From Ichthyophis bannanicus (lineage: Eukaryota > Chordata > Amphibia > Gymnophiona > Ichthyophiidae): 64,000 nucleotides of DNA. The stretch is from assembly GCA_033557465.1 (NCBI GenBank), contig CM066045.1, positions 138,157,596-138,221,595 on the forward strand. The letters run 5' to 3'. Positions within the stretch are counted from its first letter, which is position 1; every line of letters begins with the position of its first letter. This document shows, in pieces, positions 10,667-21,219 of this stretch. The notes under the pieces are model-generated. The model ran no database searches and was not told the DNA's origin. It saw only the letters and a list, made by a program, of their open reading frames with translations. Made by a program: the position numbers and the translations under genes.

Positions 10667-10847
10667 TTTTTTCAAGAGGAAAAAACAACACAGTACCAAA
10701 GTACATATAAGGATTAACTTGCTGAAAAGAAGAAAAAAAAAGTTTGCTGACGGAGGAAAAGAAAAACCGGAGCGGATTTTCCCAGTTCCTGACCTGGAGT
10801 GCAGCAGAACACAGCTTTCTCAACGCACGATCCTTCACCGTGCTAAG

Positions 10848-10990
10848 GTAAAGGTAGGAAGGCACGGGGGTGATTAGGATCAGAGAAAGGGGGAGCTGTG
10901 GTGCTAAGGGAAGCAAGTAAAAGGAAAAAAAAAAGGAAAGCACATAGTCTGTGCCGCACTTGGTGGGCCTGTCTTTCTTTTTCTCTGCAG
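10848..10990 (+). other. Candidate leader intron
   Basis: A donor-like AAG|GTAAAG at 10848 and a pyrimidine-rich acceptor TTTTTCTCTGCAG ending at 10990 bracket 143 bp upstream of the gag start. Removing it would leave a short leader before the ATG at 11012. This is inferred from splice-site words only. Confidence 0.4.
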
Positions 10991-11011
10991 GTGCGTGACG
11001 CAGTGGAAGAA

Positions 11012-13912
11012 ATGGATCCCCAGCAGATGACAGACTGGATGGAGGCCCAATGGAAAGCCCAAGGGGAGCTGGCCAGACTAAGCCAGGAACGAATGATTGC
11101 AGCGATGACCGAGCAGCAGCAGCCGCTACTAGAGTTGCTTGGAACTTTCATCGAGAGGACTGGTACCGCAGCAACAGTTAACTCCGCAGTATCTAAGGCG
11201 GTAGGACTCAACGATTGCAGTGCTTTGTCATTGGGACAGTTGAAGTCATGCGATAACTTCGATGACTTCACAGACGCATTTGAACGGATTGCAGAAGCGG
11301 CTAAATGGCTGATTGAGCAATGGGCGGTGAGGTTCGCTATGACCTTGTCTGGTGAAGCGCTAGCGGCCTACAAAACCATGCCTGTTGGTCTTTCATCCAG
11401 TTACCCAGATGTAAAATCAGCCATCAGGGATAGGCTGGGATTAACACCCATGCACTATAGAAGGCTCTTTAGAGAGGCCAGGCTGATGAGTAAGGAAACA
11501 CCTAAAGCATTATTACAAAGGTTGGGAGGGCTAGCAACCAAATGGATTGCTCCAGAGAGGGTGACGGTAGAGTCATTGCTAGACACCGTCATCCTAGAGC
11601 AATATTTGGAGGCTATACCGCCCGAAATAAAAGCTTTTATATTGTTGCAAAAATGTAATTCTACCCAAGAAGCAGCCAACCTCATGGAGAATTATTTTGA
11701 GGCTGAATTAGCCAGTACCTCCGGAGGCAGTGTTTTAAAAGTGGCTGGTCTTGAGAGAATGAATGGTGTGAGAAAAACCTTTAAGGGAAATGCATATGGT
11801 GATAAAGGATATAAGGAAAGGATGTTTGGTAAAAATGTGGAAAAGAATGTTTATATGCAATGTTTTAACTGTGGTCAGCCTGGACATGCATACAGGCAAT
11901 GTAATGTGCGCACTGCTCTAGTGTCGGGAGAAGAGAACCACCTAGAGAAAGGCATTCTGTTGAAAGTCCAGATAGACGGGGTAGAGGCTTTGGCACTCCT
12001 AGATTCTGGAGCCAGCCAAAGCATGGTCTCACAGGAAATGTGGCAGACCATCACAGCCCGTAACCCATTCACCCTAAGGCAAGTAAGGGATAAAATAAAA
12101 GTGAGGTGCGTGCATGGCATATCTATATGTTACCCGCGCTATGGAGTGTCTGTGAAAGGAATGAACACTCAGGAAAAAGTACAGGTAGCTGTAGTCCCAC
12201 ATCTCCCTTACAAGCTTGTTATAGGACGTGATTGGCCACCGTTTAACCAGGGTCTAAAAAAAGGCTTAGGTAGAAAAACTAATTTGGTTTCTACCAGATC
12301 CCAGGCCAAGGACTCAGAAATAGGGGCAGATCCCGCAGAGGAGGAAGAGACCCCAGAGGAGGAGGAGGGCCTAGGGGATGAGCCAGTTAATGTACTCCCC
12401 TCTCATGATGATCTGATTAACCTTCCCTCCAAGGAGAGAAAGGGAAAGGCAGAGAGACGTCGGGAGCAAAGGAATAGGTCCCAAGGGAGAGCAGAGCTGG
12501 TAGCGGGGGAAGATTTACCATGGGTCCCTGCTGAACTAGTTCAGAAATTCCCGTCCTTCCCAAAGGAGCAGAGGGCAGATCCTGCTCTAAAGAGAGCTTT
12601 TGAATATGCACAGGAGGATAGGGCCATCTTGCCTCGATTCTTGCTAGAGGGCGAGTTATTATATAGGGAGAGTGCAGACCCATATACTGGGGCGATCCGA
12701 AAGCAAGTAGTTGTGCCAACCACCTTTAAAACAATAGTCATGCGATTGGCACATGATCATCCCGTGGGTAGCCACAAGGGCATACAAGGCACGTTAGACC
12801 AGATTTTGGCCCGATTCTACTGGCCGGGAGTCTTTAGAGAGACCACCCGCTATTGCCAGTCCTGTCCCGCGTGCCAAAAGGTCACTGCCACAAAGCCTAA
12901 ACCAGTGCCCATGATTAGCACACCCACTATTGCCACGCCAGTCCGTCGCCTGGCTATGGACATAGTTGGACCCTTAATTAGGACGTCAAGGGGCTTCCAG
13001 TACCTATTGGTGATTGTAGATGTGGCCACTAGATTTCCGTGGGCCATTCCGCTACGGAATATCTCGGCCAAGACAATATCCCTAGAACTTATAAAATTAT
13101 TCTGTGAAATCGGGTTTCCCCAAGAGATCCTCACAGACCAAGGGAGCAATTTTACTTCGAAATATTTAGCCTTGGTGTGGGACGCATTTGGGATAAGACA
13201 CATCCGAACCTCAGCCTATCATCCCCAGTCTAACGGACTGGTTGAAAGGATGAACCAGTCGATCAAACAAATGTTACGATGTGGCCTGGAGGGAGAGATG
13301 GGGGAATGGGATAATTTACTCCCATTTGTGCTTTATGCATGCCGGGAGCGTAGGCAGGCATCTTTAGGGGCATCGCCCTACGAGCTACTATTTGGTCGGG
13401 CTCCAAGGGGGATTTTAGATATCCTTAGAGAGCAATGGATTGAGCCCGAGGCAGAAGAGGTAGGGGTACCCCAGTTTCTCAGGGACCTTAGGAACCGCCT
13501 GGAAAGAACTTCCCGGGTGTCCGTAGAGAATTTGCAGGCGAGCCAACGCCGGCAAAAGCGGTACTATGACCGGGGGACCAAAGAAAGGCAATTGGACATA
13601 GGGGACAAGGTGTTGGTCCTAGTGCCAGCCGCGGGTCCAAAATTTGAATCCAGGTGGAAGGGACCCTGTACAGTGGTAGCTAAAGTGGGCCCAGACTCAT
13701 ACAGAGTTGAGCATGAAAGGGGGCGTCAACAGGTCTACCACTTAAACTTACTGAAACCATGGCAAGACCGATCAGCATCAATACAGCTGGTCAAAGTAGA
13801 GAAATGTTGGGATAGTCACCCTAGGCTTACGTGCTGTCAGACGAGGGCGTCAGCAGCCCGTAAGGTTTTAAGGGGGGGATATGTGATGAAGAAGCCCCAT
13901 TTTATACCTTAA
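11012..13912 (+). CDS. Gag-protease-integrase polyprotein of Gmr1-like retrotransposon
   Basis: The frame encodes 966 residues from the first good ATG (MDPQQMTDWMEAQWK) and has no internal stop. Residues of about 65-230 resemble the Gmr1 capsid from which SCAN domains derive, including VILEQYLEAIPPEIKAF near 193. A CCHC zinc knuckle follows at 284-297 and an aspartic protease motif DSGA at 331. An acidic linker comes next. Integrase then follows directly: an HHCC zinc region around 580-620, catalytic D650, D709 and E745 with the usual 35-residue spacing, and a GPY/F-like tail near 877. The last codons run to the 3' LTR start. RT and RNase H are missing, so the protein could package and integrate but not copy RNA by itself. 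Confidence 0.92.
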   Translation: MDPQQMTDWMEAQWKAQGELARLSQERMIAAMTEQQQPLLELLGTFIERTGTAATVNSAVSKAVGLNDCSALSLGQLKSCDNFDDFTDAFERIAEAAKWLIEQWAVRFAMTLSGEALAAYKTMPVGLSSSYPDVKSAIRDRLGLTPMHYRRLFREARLMSKETPKALLQRLGGLATKWIAPERVTVESLLDTVILEQYLEAIPPEIKAFILLQKCNSTQEAANLMENYFEAELASTSGGSVLKVAGLERMNGVRKTFKGNAYGDKGYKERMFGKNVEKNVYMQCFNCGQPGHAYRQCNVRTALVSGEENHLEKGILLKVQIDGVEALALLDSGASQSMVSQEMWQTITARNPFTLRQVRDKIKVRCVHGISICYPRYGVSVKGMNTQEKVQVAVVPHLPYKLVIGRDWPPFNQGLKKGLGRKTNLVSTRSQAKDSEIGADPAEEEETPEEEEGLGDEPVNVLPSHDDLINLPSKERKGKAERRREQRNRSQGRAELVAGEDLPWVPAELVQKFPSFPKEQRADPALKRAFEYAQEDRAILPRFLLEGELLYRESADPYTGAIRKQVVVPTTFKTIVMRLAHDHPVGSHKGIQGTLDQILARFYWPGVFRETTRYCQSCPACQKVTATKPKPVPMISTPTIATPVRRLAMDIVGPLIRTSRGFQYLLVIVDVATRFPWAIPLRNISAKTISLELIKLFCEIGFPQEILTDQGSNFTSKYLALVWDAFGIRHIRTSAYHPQSNGLVERMNQSIKQMLRCGLEGEMGEWDNLLPFVLYACRERRQASLGASPYELLFGRAPRGILDILREQWIEPEAEEVGVPQFLRDLRNRLERTSRVSVENLQASQRRQKRYYDRGTKERQLDIGDKVLVLVPAAGPKFESRWKGPCTVVAKVGPDSYRVEHERGRQQVYHLNLLKPWQDRSASIQLVKVEKCWDSHPRLTCCQTRASAARKVLRGGYVMKKPHFIP
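13870..13879 (+). other. Polypurine tract of the Gmr1-like element
   Basis: AAGGGGGGGA lies two bases before the 3' LTR, the expected position for the plus-strand primer. Confidence 0.8.
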
Positions 13913-15261
13913 AAACACAAGATTCACGGCATTTCAGTCCTGAAGCTGATAGGAAAACAGACCATGTGAGCAGCTGTTGCCAGGGACAACAGAAACAAAG
14001 GCAGCCACGAGGTCTGAAAAAACACTCAGCTGGGAAACATGCCCTAGTTCCTGATAGCGTACACCTGAGAAGGGGAAGAGCTTACAGCCCTTATAAGGAC
14101 AGTGCAGGGAACACAGGGTTAGAACAGCATGAACAGGAGCAGAGAGAATTGGCAAAACGGAGAGAGCCGTTAGAACAAGCTGATTTACCTGAAGCAACTA
14201 GCCGAGAGGAAGCAGGAAGGCTTTCCCACTTTGACCCAGGAAGTGAGTCAGAGCCAGAAGCAGGAAGGATTCACACGAGCAGCTACCCAGAGTCCTACAG
14301 AAGGAAGCAGCTAACAGAAGCAGAGAGCAGGTGTGAGTGTTCTCTTGATTACAAACCCTGTGGAACACGAAGGCTACGTTACAGCCAGAGTGAATGGAAG
14401 CAAAAGGCAAAACCGTATGTATCAGGGAGCTGTGACCTGAGGAGTGATTATAGTGGGAAGCTAAGAGTGGTGAATGATAAAAGTTTTGATAGAGTGAATG
14501 CTGAGCAGCCTCGTGCAGGAAGTCCAAGGTGGGGGCAGGGTTGTTACTCCCCACAGAAGGATTCAAACAGAGAGCTGAGCCAAGGGCAAGTGATACCTCC
14601 AGTGAAAGACAGACATTACCCAGAAGATGTATGTATGTCAGAAGAGGACATTATAGAAAGCCCTAAGAGTCAGAGAAAACCACGCAGGCTAAAACCTGAT
14701 ACTAGGAGGAGAGTTTATAAGAACCCTGAGGGGTGGCTTCTCTCTCTCCCAGACGCTAAAGAATACCAGGGCATTTATTCCAGCCCTAGAGAAAGTGCTG
14801 CCAGGAAGTTCTGTGACGGCACGGCACAGGGGAATTTGCAAGCAGAGTATAATAAGGAGAATTCTGAGAGCTTGCAAGAGCCAATGATAATTGATACATT
14901 CAGTGACTGTTCTAGCTATGGTGACCCGATGGAATGCACATTGGTTTTATCAGATAAAATAGGATCTTTGTGCTAGTCAGAGCTGTATAGTGTGAGAGAA
15001 GAAAACACTATATCTCCTGTATTTGAATGCCTAACTTTACTTTGAAGCAAGAAGAAATTGTTCTGTTTATTCCTTTATGTTTTTGCCAGCAACTATGGCT
15101 TATTTATTTTGAGTACTTGTGTTTTGTTATTCTGAATGATCCGACCCCGGGAGGGGAATAAATCCTCATTTGACTTTACCACTCGAGGCGTGCAACTATA
15201 TTTCTTGCCGCCAGACGCAGGCCTGCTAGCCAGGAGGCAGTCTGCCCACCTGGTGGTGACA
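13882..15261 (+). repeat. 3' LTR of the Gmr1-like element
   Basis: The repeat is 1380 bp. It is eight bases longer than the 5' LTR because of a one-base and a seven-base indel near 14020-14060. Its poly(A) hexamer is at 15157-15162. It is followed by the target duplication ATAG. Confidence 0.93.
13966..14976 (+). CDS. LTR-internal open frame (3' LTR copy), function unknown
   Basis: This is the counterpart of 9531-10358 and is open for up to 336 codons. The extra N-terminal part exists because indels here remove a stop found in the 5' LTR, so the common portion is the more believable one. Over that portion the two copies differ by about four residues and one silent change. The indicated start is GTG, and the first ATG lies near 14636. 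Identity between the LTRs at insertion means this second open copy is not independent evidence of selection. Confidence 0.38.
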   Translation: MSSCCQGQQKQRQPRGLKKHSAGKHALVPDSVHLRRGRAYSPYKDSAGNTGLEQHEQEQRELAKRREPLEQADLPEATSREEAGRLSHFDPGSESEPEAGRIHTSSYPESYRRKQLTEAESRCECSLDYKPCGTRRLRYSQSEWKQKAKPYVSGSCDLRSDYSGKLRVVNDKSFDRVNAEQPRAGSPRWGQGCYSPQKDSNRELSQGQVIPPVKDRHYPEDVCMSEEDIIESPKSQRKPRRLKPDTRRRVYKNPEGWLLSLPDAKEYQGIYSSPRESAARKFCDGTAQGNLQAEYNKENSESLQEPMIIDTFSDCSSYGDPMECTLVLSDKIGSLC

Positions 15262-16470
15262 ATAGTTACAATGATGGGTGGACAGAGGAGTGGTGGTGCC
15301 ATGCAGATCAGGCACAGGTGAGGCAAGCACGATGAGGCGCAATGCAGGAAAGGGTAGCAGTGCAGGACATGAGGTGGCAGCCCGCACAGGCAGACAGGAC
15401 TCTACACAGCTGACAGACGCAGATAGACGGACCGAGGGAATATTGGCAATTGTGGTGAGGGTATTATGGGCTGGCAGCACAGATCTGCAAAATATGACTG
15501 TTACAGGCATGCACACTATTTGAGTAAGACAGGCATAAGGGGAGGGAACAATGAGGAATGGAACCCATGAACACTGCCGAGGATGGCATTGTATTAACCA
15601 GTAGGCTATACCTCTATGGTGTATGTCACAGCAATGGCTGGGTACAGAAGGACTGCAGGTCACCGCACAAACTGTCTGCTCTGAGCGCCAGGATAGGGTA
15701 ACCCCACCAGTACCCATGATGCAATGCACATGCTGAATAGCTGTCTAGAGCTGATCACCAAATGGGATCTACACCTCTCCGGTACCTCAGCTTGGAAAGA
15801 CAAACTGACAGTGTGTGATACTGGCACAGTGTAGCTATAGACCATTCCATTGTGCAGGTTATGTGTTCACCCTGAGGGATAGGATGGGTGCCCAGCACTA
15901 GGTCCGCAGTACATGTGGTGCTAGAGATAGGTCCTGCTGTACATCCCCATCACTACCAGTGCGTGACAGGTGTTCCTTGCAGTGTAGCCAAAGGTAATTT
16001 GCTGTCCATCTGTATCCAGCAGTCACATGTGGTCCTCTGTGACCAGATACCACCCGGATTAGTGGGTACCCCATGTTAGGGTCTGGCTGACATGGGCACC
16101 TGTTATCAGGGCAGAGAGGTTTCTAGACCTGCATGAGCTGGGCGTAGCAGTGCCTTTATAAGGTCAAAGTGGTATACACTACATACCCCAAAGGGCCCAC
16201 ATCACCCTTTTTGTAGGTAAGGGACAGGTGCCCCAGCCCCAGTGAAGCAACCTCCATCCTGCTGGTATAAGACAGCCCTCCAGGGTTGGTGGGCCAGAGC
16301 CATACCTGTGCCTGGGGCAGTGACAGACCAGCAGCAATGTTGGGGTTAGGTCTGTAACACCCCAACTGCCGCACAACACTGTCTGCCAGTCACCAGCAGA
16401 CAGCACAGTCATACTGCACCTTATAGGTGGGCCAACCATGCACAGTCTAACTGCAGACAGTCCACTAGCC

Positions 16471-16621
16471 CAGGGGTGGGCAACTCTGGTCCTGGAGGGC
16501 CACAGACCAGTCAGGTTTTTGGGATATCCCTAATGAATATGCATGAGATATATATGCATTAGAGATATCCTGCCGACCTGACTGGTTTGTGGCCCTCCAG
16601 GGCTGGATTTGGAGACCTCTG
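16471..16621 (+). mobile_element. hAT-type palindromic MITE, copy 2
   Basis: It begins CAGGGGTGGGCAACTCTGG and has mirrored halves around CTAATGAATATGCATGAG. It closely resembles the MITE at 29540-29733. I could not find a matching 8-bp flank, so the edges are approximate. Confidence 0.7.
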
Positions 16622-17907
16622 CCTTACACCTCTGTCATTTAAGATTGTGAGTGTGCAAGGTAAAGATATCCTAGACATAAAAAGGGTTGATAGAACGTAT
16701 CACATTCCTCCTCGATTCTCACCACCACCAAAACGTTGGGGGGGGGTGTATGGACCCATGGGCAGATCCTGTACCACCACACAACCCACCCTCTGGGGCT
16801 CAGGGTGGGAAACAGGATCACCCACCAATAGATCCACAGTCTACCTCCCTGCAATGGTAGCAGTAGAGAGGACCATCAACCCCAGTCCTGCGGTACACAT
16901 CCATAACGCAATAACAGACAGACGGCAGGCCTGGAAATGCTCAGCTGCCCTCCACCATTGTCTGACATTCTCCAGCAGCAAGCCTCCAGCCACTGCACCC
17001 TGCAAGGTGCTCCAGCAAGACACATATTAGCTGCAGACAGTCCGCCAGCTAGTCCATAGTGCATGGTCCTGGAGGAGCTGCATGTACCCAGAATGGGGAT
17101 GTCAGCATACGCACCAAGCAGATAAATCAGTGATTGGGCACCAAAAGAAAACCCATATATATCACATGAGAGAAATTTTATATAGCACTATGGGGGAACC
17201 TAGCCATGCCATGGTCACTGCTCAGTCAGGGTGAGAGTGACCGCCCAGCAGGACATGCTATGGCCACCCTGTCCATGCAGGTGGTACCGGGCACTACAAT
17301 GTCCGAGCCATTGCCCTATGCCCTGTACAGATGCGGCCAGGCCAGGCCACCCTATCCAGGCTTTTCCCACAGTACCTTGCTCCTCATTATGCACATTGGC
17401 AGGCCAATACTGGCAACACAGCTAGCAGTGTGGGCTGTGGAGGGTGTTGGCAGCCACCACACACTGGATAGACAGACACACACTCCCCACACCTATGCCA
17501 GCATTGTGCAACTATAGAGGTGTTTGGCAGCCCTGGCCACCACACCAGTCCTGGGCACAGGGCAGGCATGGCTATGGTAAGCAATACTGTTGGGGTCACT
17601 CCCCAGGGTGGTAAACACTGTCAGACACCAGACCTGTAGCACACTCCACAGACATCAGAAAGGTTGCTATGATGCAGTTCAATCAGCAAATTGTGCTTAA
17701 TTTAGGACGTACTATCTGACAGTAATCATAGCAACCTTTTGATAGCTGTGTACCGTATTCCCAGGTTTAGGGTGGCATTGCTAAGGTATGCAAGTGCTAG
17801 TATTGGGAGATGCACGCAAGGCCCAATGTCCTGCCTCTCCAGGAGGCATTGGATAATGGAGCCTGTGGGTGCGGGTGTGTCTGCCCCTGTTGGCTGCTGC
17901 TTTACGG

Positions 17908-18100
17908 CAGAGGTTCCCAACTCCAGTCCTGGTGTGCCAAACACTGTTCGCGTTTTCATGCTGTCCCTCATGAATATGCATGAGATACATCTGCATACCA
18001 TGGGGGCGGCGAATATAAATGCAGCACAGGCATCTTTATTAGAGGCAGCATGGAACCTGAATGGTGTTTGGCCCTCCAGGACTGTATTTGGGAGACCCTG
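17908..18100 (+). mobile_element. hAT-type palindromic MITE, diverged copy 3
   Basis: It begins CAGAGGTTCCCAACTCCAG, ends GGGAGACCCTG and keeps the ATGAATATGCATGAGATA core. It is clearly more diverged than the copy at 29540. Confidence 0.6.
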
Positions 18101-18224
18101 CTCTAGGTAATGCGCATGTTTATGGTGTCTGTGCTCTGTACGGTAAAATGTAGGTGTTTTGGGCATGTTTATGTCATCTGCAATTAAGGTTCTGTCTGTA
18201 TTAGCACGTTTTAGTAGTGGGAAA

Positions 18225-18335
18225 AATATGGGGACTGGGTTGGCAGGAACCACAGCTGGGACTTGAACCTGTGACCTTCTGCTTCTGAATACACTGGTTT
18301 TGTGCACTGCACCACCTTGTTGCCCCAGGGTCAGT
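18225..18335 (-). repeat. tRNA-like module inside family H
   Basis: The minus strand has a B-box-like GGTTCAAGTCC, preceded by a diverged A-box region starting GGGCAACAAGGTGG. Related sequences occupy the equivalent place in the forward copies at about 58170-58260 and 62040-62130. It is an embedded SINE piece, since it lacks an acceptor stem and cloverleaf. Confidence 0.55.
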
Positions 18336-19375
18336 GTATTCCCTGGTGATACCATGACTGTTCGTCAGACAGGGCCTGTCTGTTGCAGTGCATGGCACCC
18401 ACCTACACAGGGCTAGGCCATCGTCTGCTCTGGGCAGCTGCCACTGCCCCCTCCACCACCAGTAACCCTCTGCCACCATGCTGACATTCCCTTCTGCTGA
18501 TGGTGCTGGTGGAGTGCAGTCTCAGGCCATCCAGTGTGCGGGTAGGCGGATGCCTATGGTGCGGGTTCTGGGATAGGGGTGTCTGCATAGGTGTCCATGC
18601 TTCCCCCCAGCACCGCCTGCCACTGTTCTGTGCCCTTGGGGATACCTGCTGGGTACTATCCCCTTTGACACTGGGGGAAACACAGTCGTGCCCATGTTGG
18701 GCCTTCAGCAGTTGCTGTCTGGCTGCTCTGCTGTTTCAGCATTCGTATGGGCCACCTAGGCATCACCCTAGTCCGCACTGTGGCACAGCTGCACCACAGC
18801 ATGTGCCGCCTGCGGCCCTCTGTATCCCCTTTTCTGGCATCTGTCCAGTTGCCATTCCGACATGCCTGCCCTGCTGTTGCCGCACATGTGCACACCATAG
18901 GACACCTGTCCGATGGAGAGGAAAACCTTGCACAGCGCAATTTCACTGTGGGCTCATTCACCTTTTATGGGGACAGAGCATAGACCTTTCCACGATTTAT
19001 ATCTTTTCTATGGAGCTTTCTCAGGGGGGAGCATTTATATTTCCCATTAATACAACTATTTGCCAGCTTGGTTATGGTTTTTTTCCAGTATGTTGAGGTC
19101 ATTTTCAATGTTTATGTGCCCTTTTGTTCTGTGCACATGTATCACACTTATCACTTTTTTAGGTTTCCCTGCCTAGGCTGTACATTGCTGACACCTAAAT
19201 GGTTTCTCTCCCCTGAAATGTGCATTTAACTGCAGGTTTTCAATCGCGTTAGGATTCAGCTCTTCAGATCAGCGTGTTAGTGTGAAAGGAGCCTCTCCCC
19301 ACCCACACTCCGCCCATTGACCCCTTCTCCCCGCCCTCTCTCCATCTTCTGCGGTGTTTTACCGTGCCGCAGAAC

Positions 19376-19546
19376 TTTACGATCATTAACTTACGTTAAC
19401 GCGCGTTATGAGACGTTAACGATCGTTAACGCATCATAATGCACGTTAACATAAGTTAACGATCGTTAACATTACATAACGCGTGTTATGTACCATTACC
19501 GCAGTTTAATAAACATCCCCCTAAGACTGCTTAGTAAACATACCCC
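19376..19546. repeat. Family H terminus with CGTTAACG arrays
   Basis: Multiple palindromic GTTAAC/CGTTAACG words occur at 19380-19480. They are followed by the terminus AGTTTAATAAACATCCCCC and TAA, then a second terminus-like CTTAGTAAACATACCCC and TTA at 19530-19549. Similar arrays lie at 60835-60880 and 55905-56000. They look like transposase-binding subterminal repeats. Confidence 0.6.
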
Positions 19547-20148
19547 TTAGTCTCCAAAATGTTAGCTACTTCCTTTGCCAACTCTTCTGGTATGGAATCT
19601 ATGCTCTCCGCACTTGGGGAGGACAGCGAGACTGCTATGGCCACCATCTTGTTCTTGCGGCTGGGCTTATCTCTCTTTTTTTTTCAGTAGTGCAGGCATT
19701 GAAATGGTGCAGACTCGATTGACTAGGAGTCCACAGTGGTTTACCTTGGTCCAGGTAACAAACTTAAAGTGAGTAGAAGAGTAACAATGGCATTAGAACT
19801 GATGGATAGTGGAGACAGCCCCAGAGCGAGCTGAGGAGCATCCTTACCTGCTCATGTGTCATGTGACCTCCCCATCTTGTTGTATTTTTAATTGGAAGAA
19901 TAAGAATGAATTGAGACTAAAAGTGTTGTAATAGATTGCACTGTGCCAGCATGCATTGGCCAGATTGTTTGGCTGTGCATACAACATGCTGCGTGTCAGC
20001 TATACATCAAACCCACATATTGTGTGAGACACCAAAAACAAGAAGAAGGCTAGTTTGCAGTAAGCAGTCATAACCTGTAGCTGTGACACGGTAATGCATT
20101 CCCAGCTACACCATCGACAAGGCCCATCATCACAGTATTTCCCTTCAC
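19547..20148. other. Mostly unassigned; possible LINE ORF1 scrap on minus strand
   Basis: The minus strand of about 19560-19690 reads as a short hydrophilic peptide (NKMVAIAVSLSSPSAESID, then EELAKEVANI). It could be the N-terminal end of a retrotransposon ORF1 but is too short to prove. The rest, to 20148, holds nothing I can support. Confidence 0.25.
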
Positions 20149-21200
20149 TTACCTCTCAACATAACACAGTTGTGCAGCTACAAAGTCATCTACTGGTTCA
20201 CCTGAAGTGAGCAGGGGGGAACACATGTGTGTGTTGCAACCCTCATCTCTGACACAGCCTCCAGGCCTCAGAACACACCAATGTGCACAGGTAAGTGGCC
20301 AGATGATATAAAACTGCCATAACAGCTGTATCTGTGGCAACAATGTCTGCCCACATGGCGTAGCTGCAGAACATTGGGAACTCAACTCGGGGGGGGCTGG
20401 CTTCTGGGAATGTCCAATCCATCTGCTCAGTTGGTGATGCAGGACTCTGCAATTTACCTGTATGTACATTGCTCTTTTCCCATGCTGCACTGCCATAGTG
20501 CAAGAGAGGGGTCCATTTGATCTATGCAGTGCATGCACATAGAGGAAGGTACGTAGCAGGCAAAGTCGCACACAGGAACCAACACTTCAACATTGTCCTA
20601 TGATGATTGGCTGACGCATCCAGCAGTATATTACCTATTACCCTAAATCTGATTCCTGTATGTCTGACTGGGACAGTGCGATACAGAATGGTGCGTGCAC
20701 ATATCCAGCTGCCGAAATGTGGCACAGGATGTCATGTTGGTCTCTGCATCCTCCGTCACCATATAGGAAGGCAGTGCCTGGAGATGAATGTTGGGGTGGG
20801 GGTAGGGGGAAAGTACCATACATGTTTAGAATGTGCCCTTCGAAAGTGGCATTGCTGGCCAAAGCCTATGTTCCCATGGTCAGAAGCTGTGCGGGCCAAC
20901 TTAGTGTCTGCATGTGTTACATCAAAGGGCCTGCATGACTGCCTCATTGGCTCCCTATAGGCACCAAGCATGACAATCACAAGGATGGTGTTAGGGTACA
21001 AAGAGGCAGAGCATGCTGGGGTATGTGTCGCCAGCAACTGTTCCACCATCAAACCCCATGTCCATCCTGCCATGATTCTATGTGCTCTGGGGGGGGGGGC
21101 GCAATGCTTCTGTGAATGGGAGAGTGCAGTGCTGCACTGCCCAGTTTTGCAGTAACCATGACTAGGAACATGATGTCTGTGGGAGTATAAGCATGGCACT
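20149..21200 (-). pseudogene. Decayed PIF/Harbinger-like transposase (C-terminal half)
   Basis: Several minus-strand frames, read together, recall the order of a Harbinger transposase. HADTKLARTASDHG lies near 21000. Next come GHILNMYGTFP and FLYGDGGCRDQ near 20770-20850, like the GDSGY block. Last come LLRTFLYVHALHRSNGPL near 20530 and CRVLHHQLSR near 20440, like the LDRSGG and CCxLHN blocks. The frame changes at least twice, so it is dead. The exon-like end at about 20153 is followed by a donor-like GTAAGTG. Family assignment rests on motif order judged by eye. Confidence 0.42.
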
Positions 21201-21219
21201 ATGTTTAATCCTTACTGCC

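Larger units (their letters stand above)
9272..15261 (+). mobile_element. Gmr1/SCAN-type Ty3 LTR retrotransposon, RT-less
   Basis: Two long direct repeats begin TGTGATGAAG and end GGTGGTGACA. They flank a 3.2-kb interior with one gag-protease-integrase frame. The 4-bp sequence ATAG lies directly before (9268-9271) and after (15262-15265), which is a target duplication. The LTRs differ at roughly eight positions plus two small indels, under 1%, so the insertion is young. Reverse transcriptase and RNase H are absent. In Gmr1-like elements integrase lies upstream of RT, so one deletion between the integrase end and the 3' LTR would explain the structure. The element interrupts inverted family H copy H2. 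Confidence 0.92.
15266..19521 (-). mobile_element. Family H DNA transposon, inverted copy H2
   Basis: Read leftward this has the same module order as forward copy H6 (56069-60586). A terminal region lies at 19376-19521, then a GC-rich subterminal part, the tRNA-like module, module A (17170-17640), module B (16640-17160) and module C (15266-16480). Copies of a palindromic hAT-type MITE interrupt it. The sequence after the right end is TAA, matching the target preference seen elsewhere. Frames are not conserved well enough to call genes. Two module C copies (15278-15520 plus, 59850-60095 minus) do keep related translations, noted among the findings. Confidence 0.7.
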
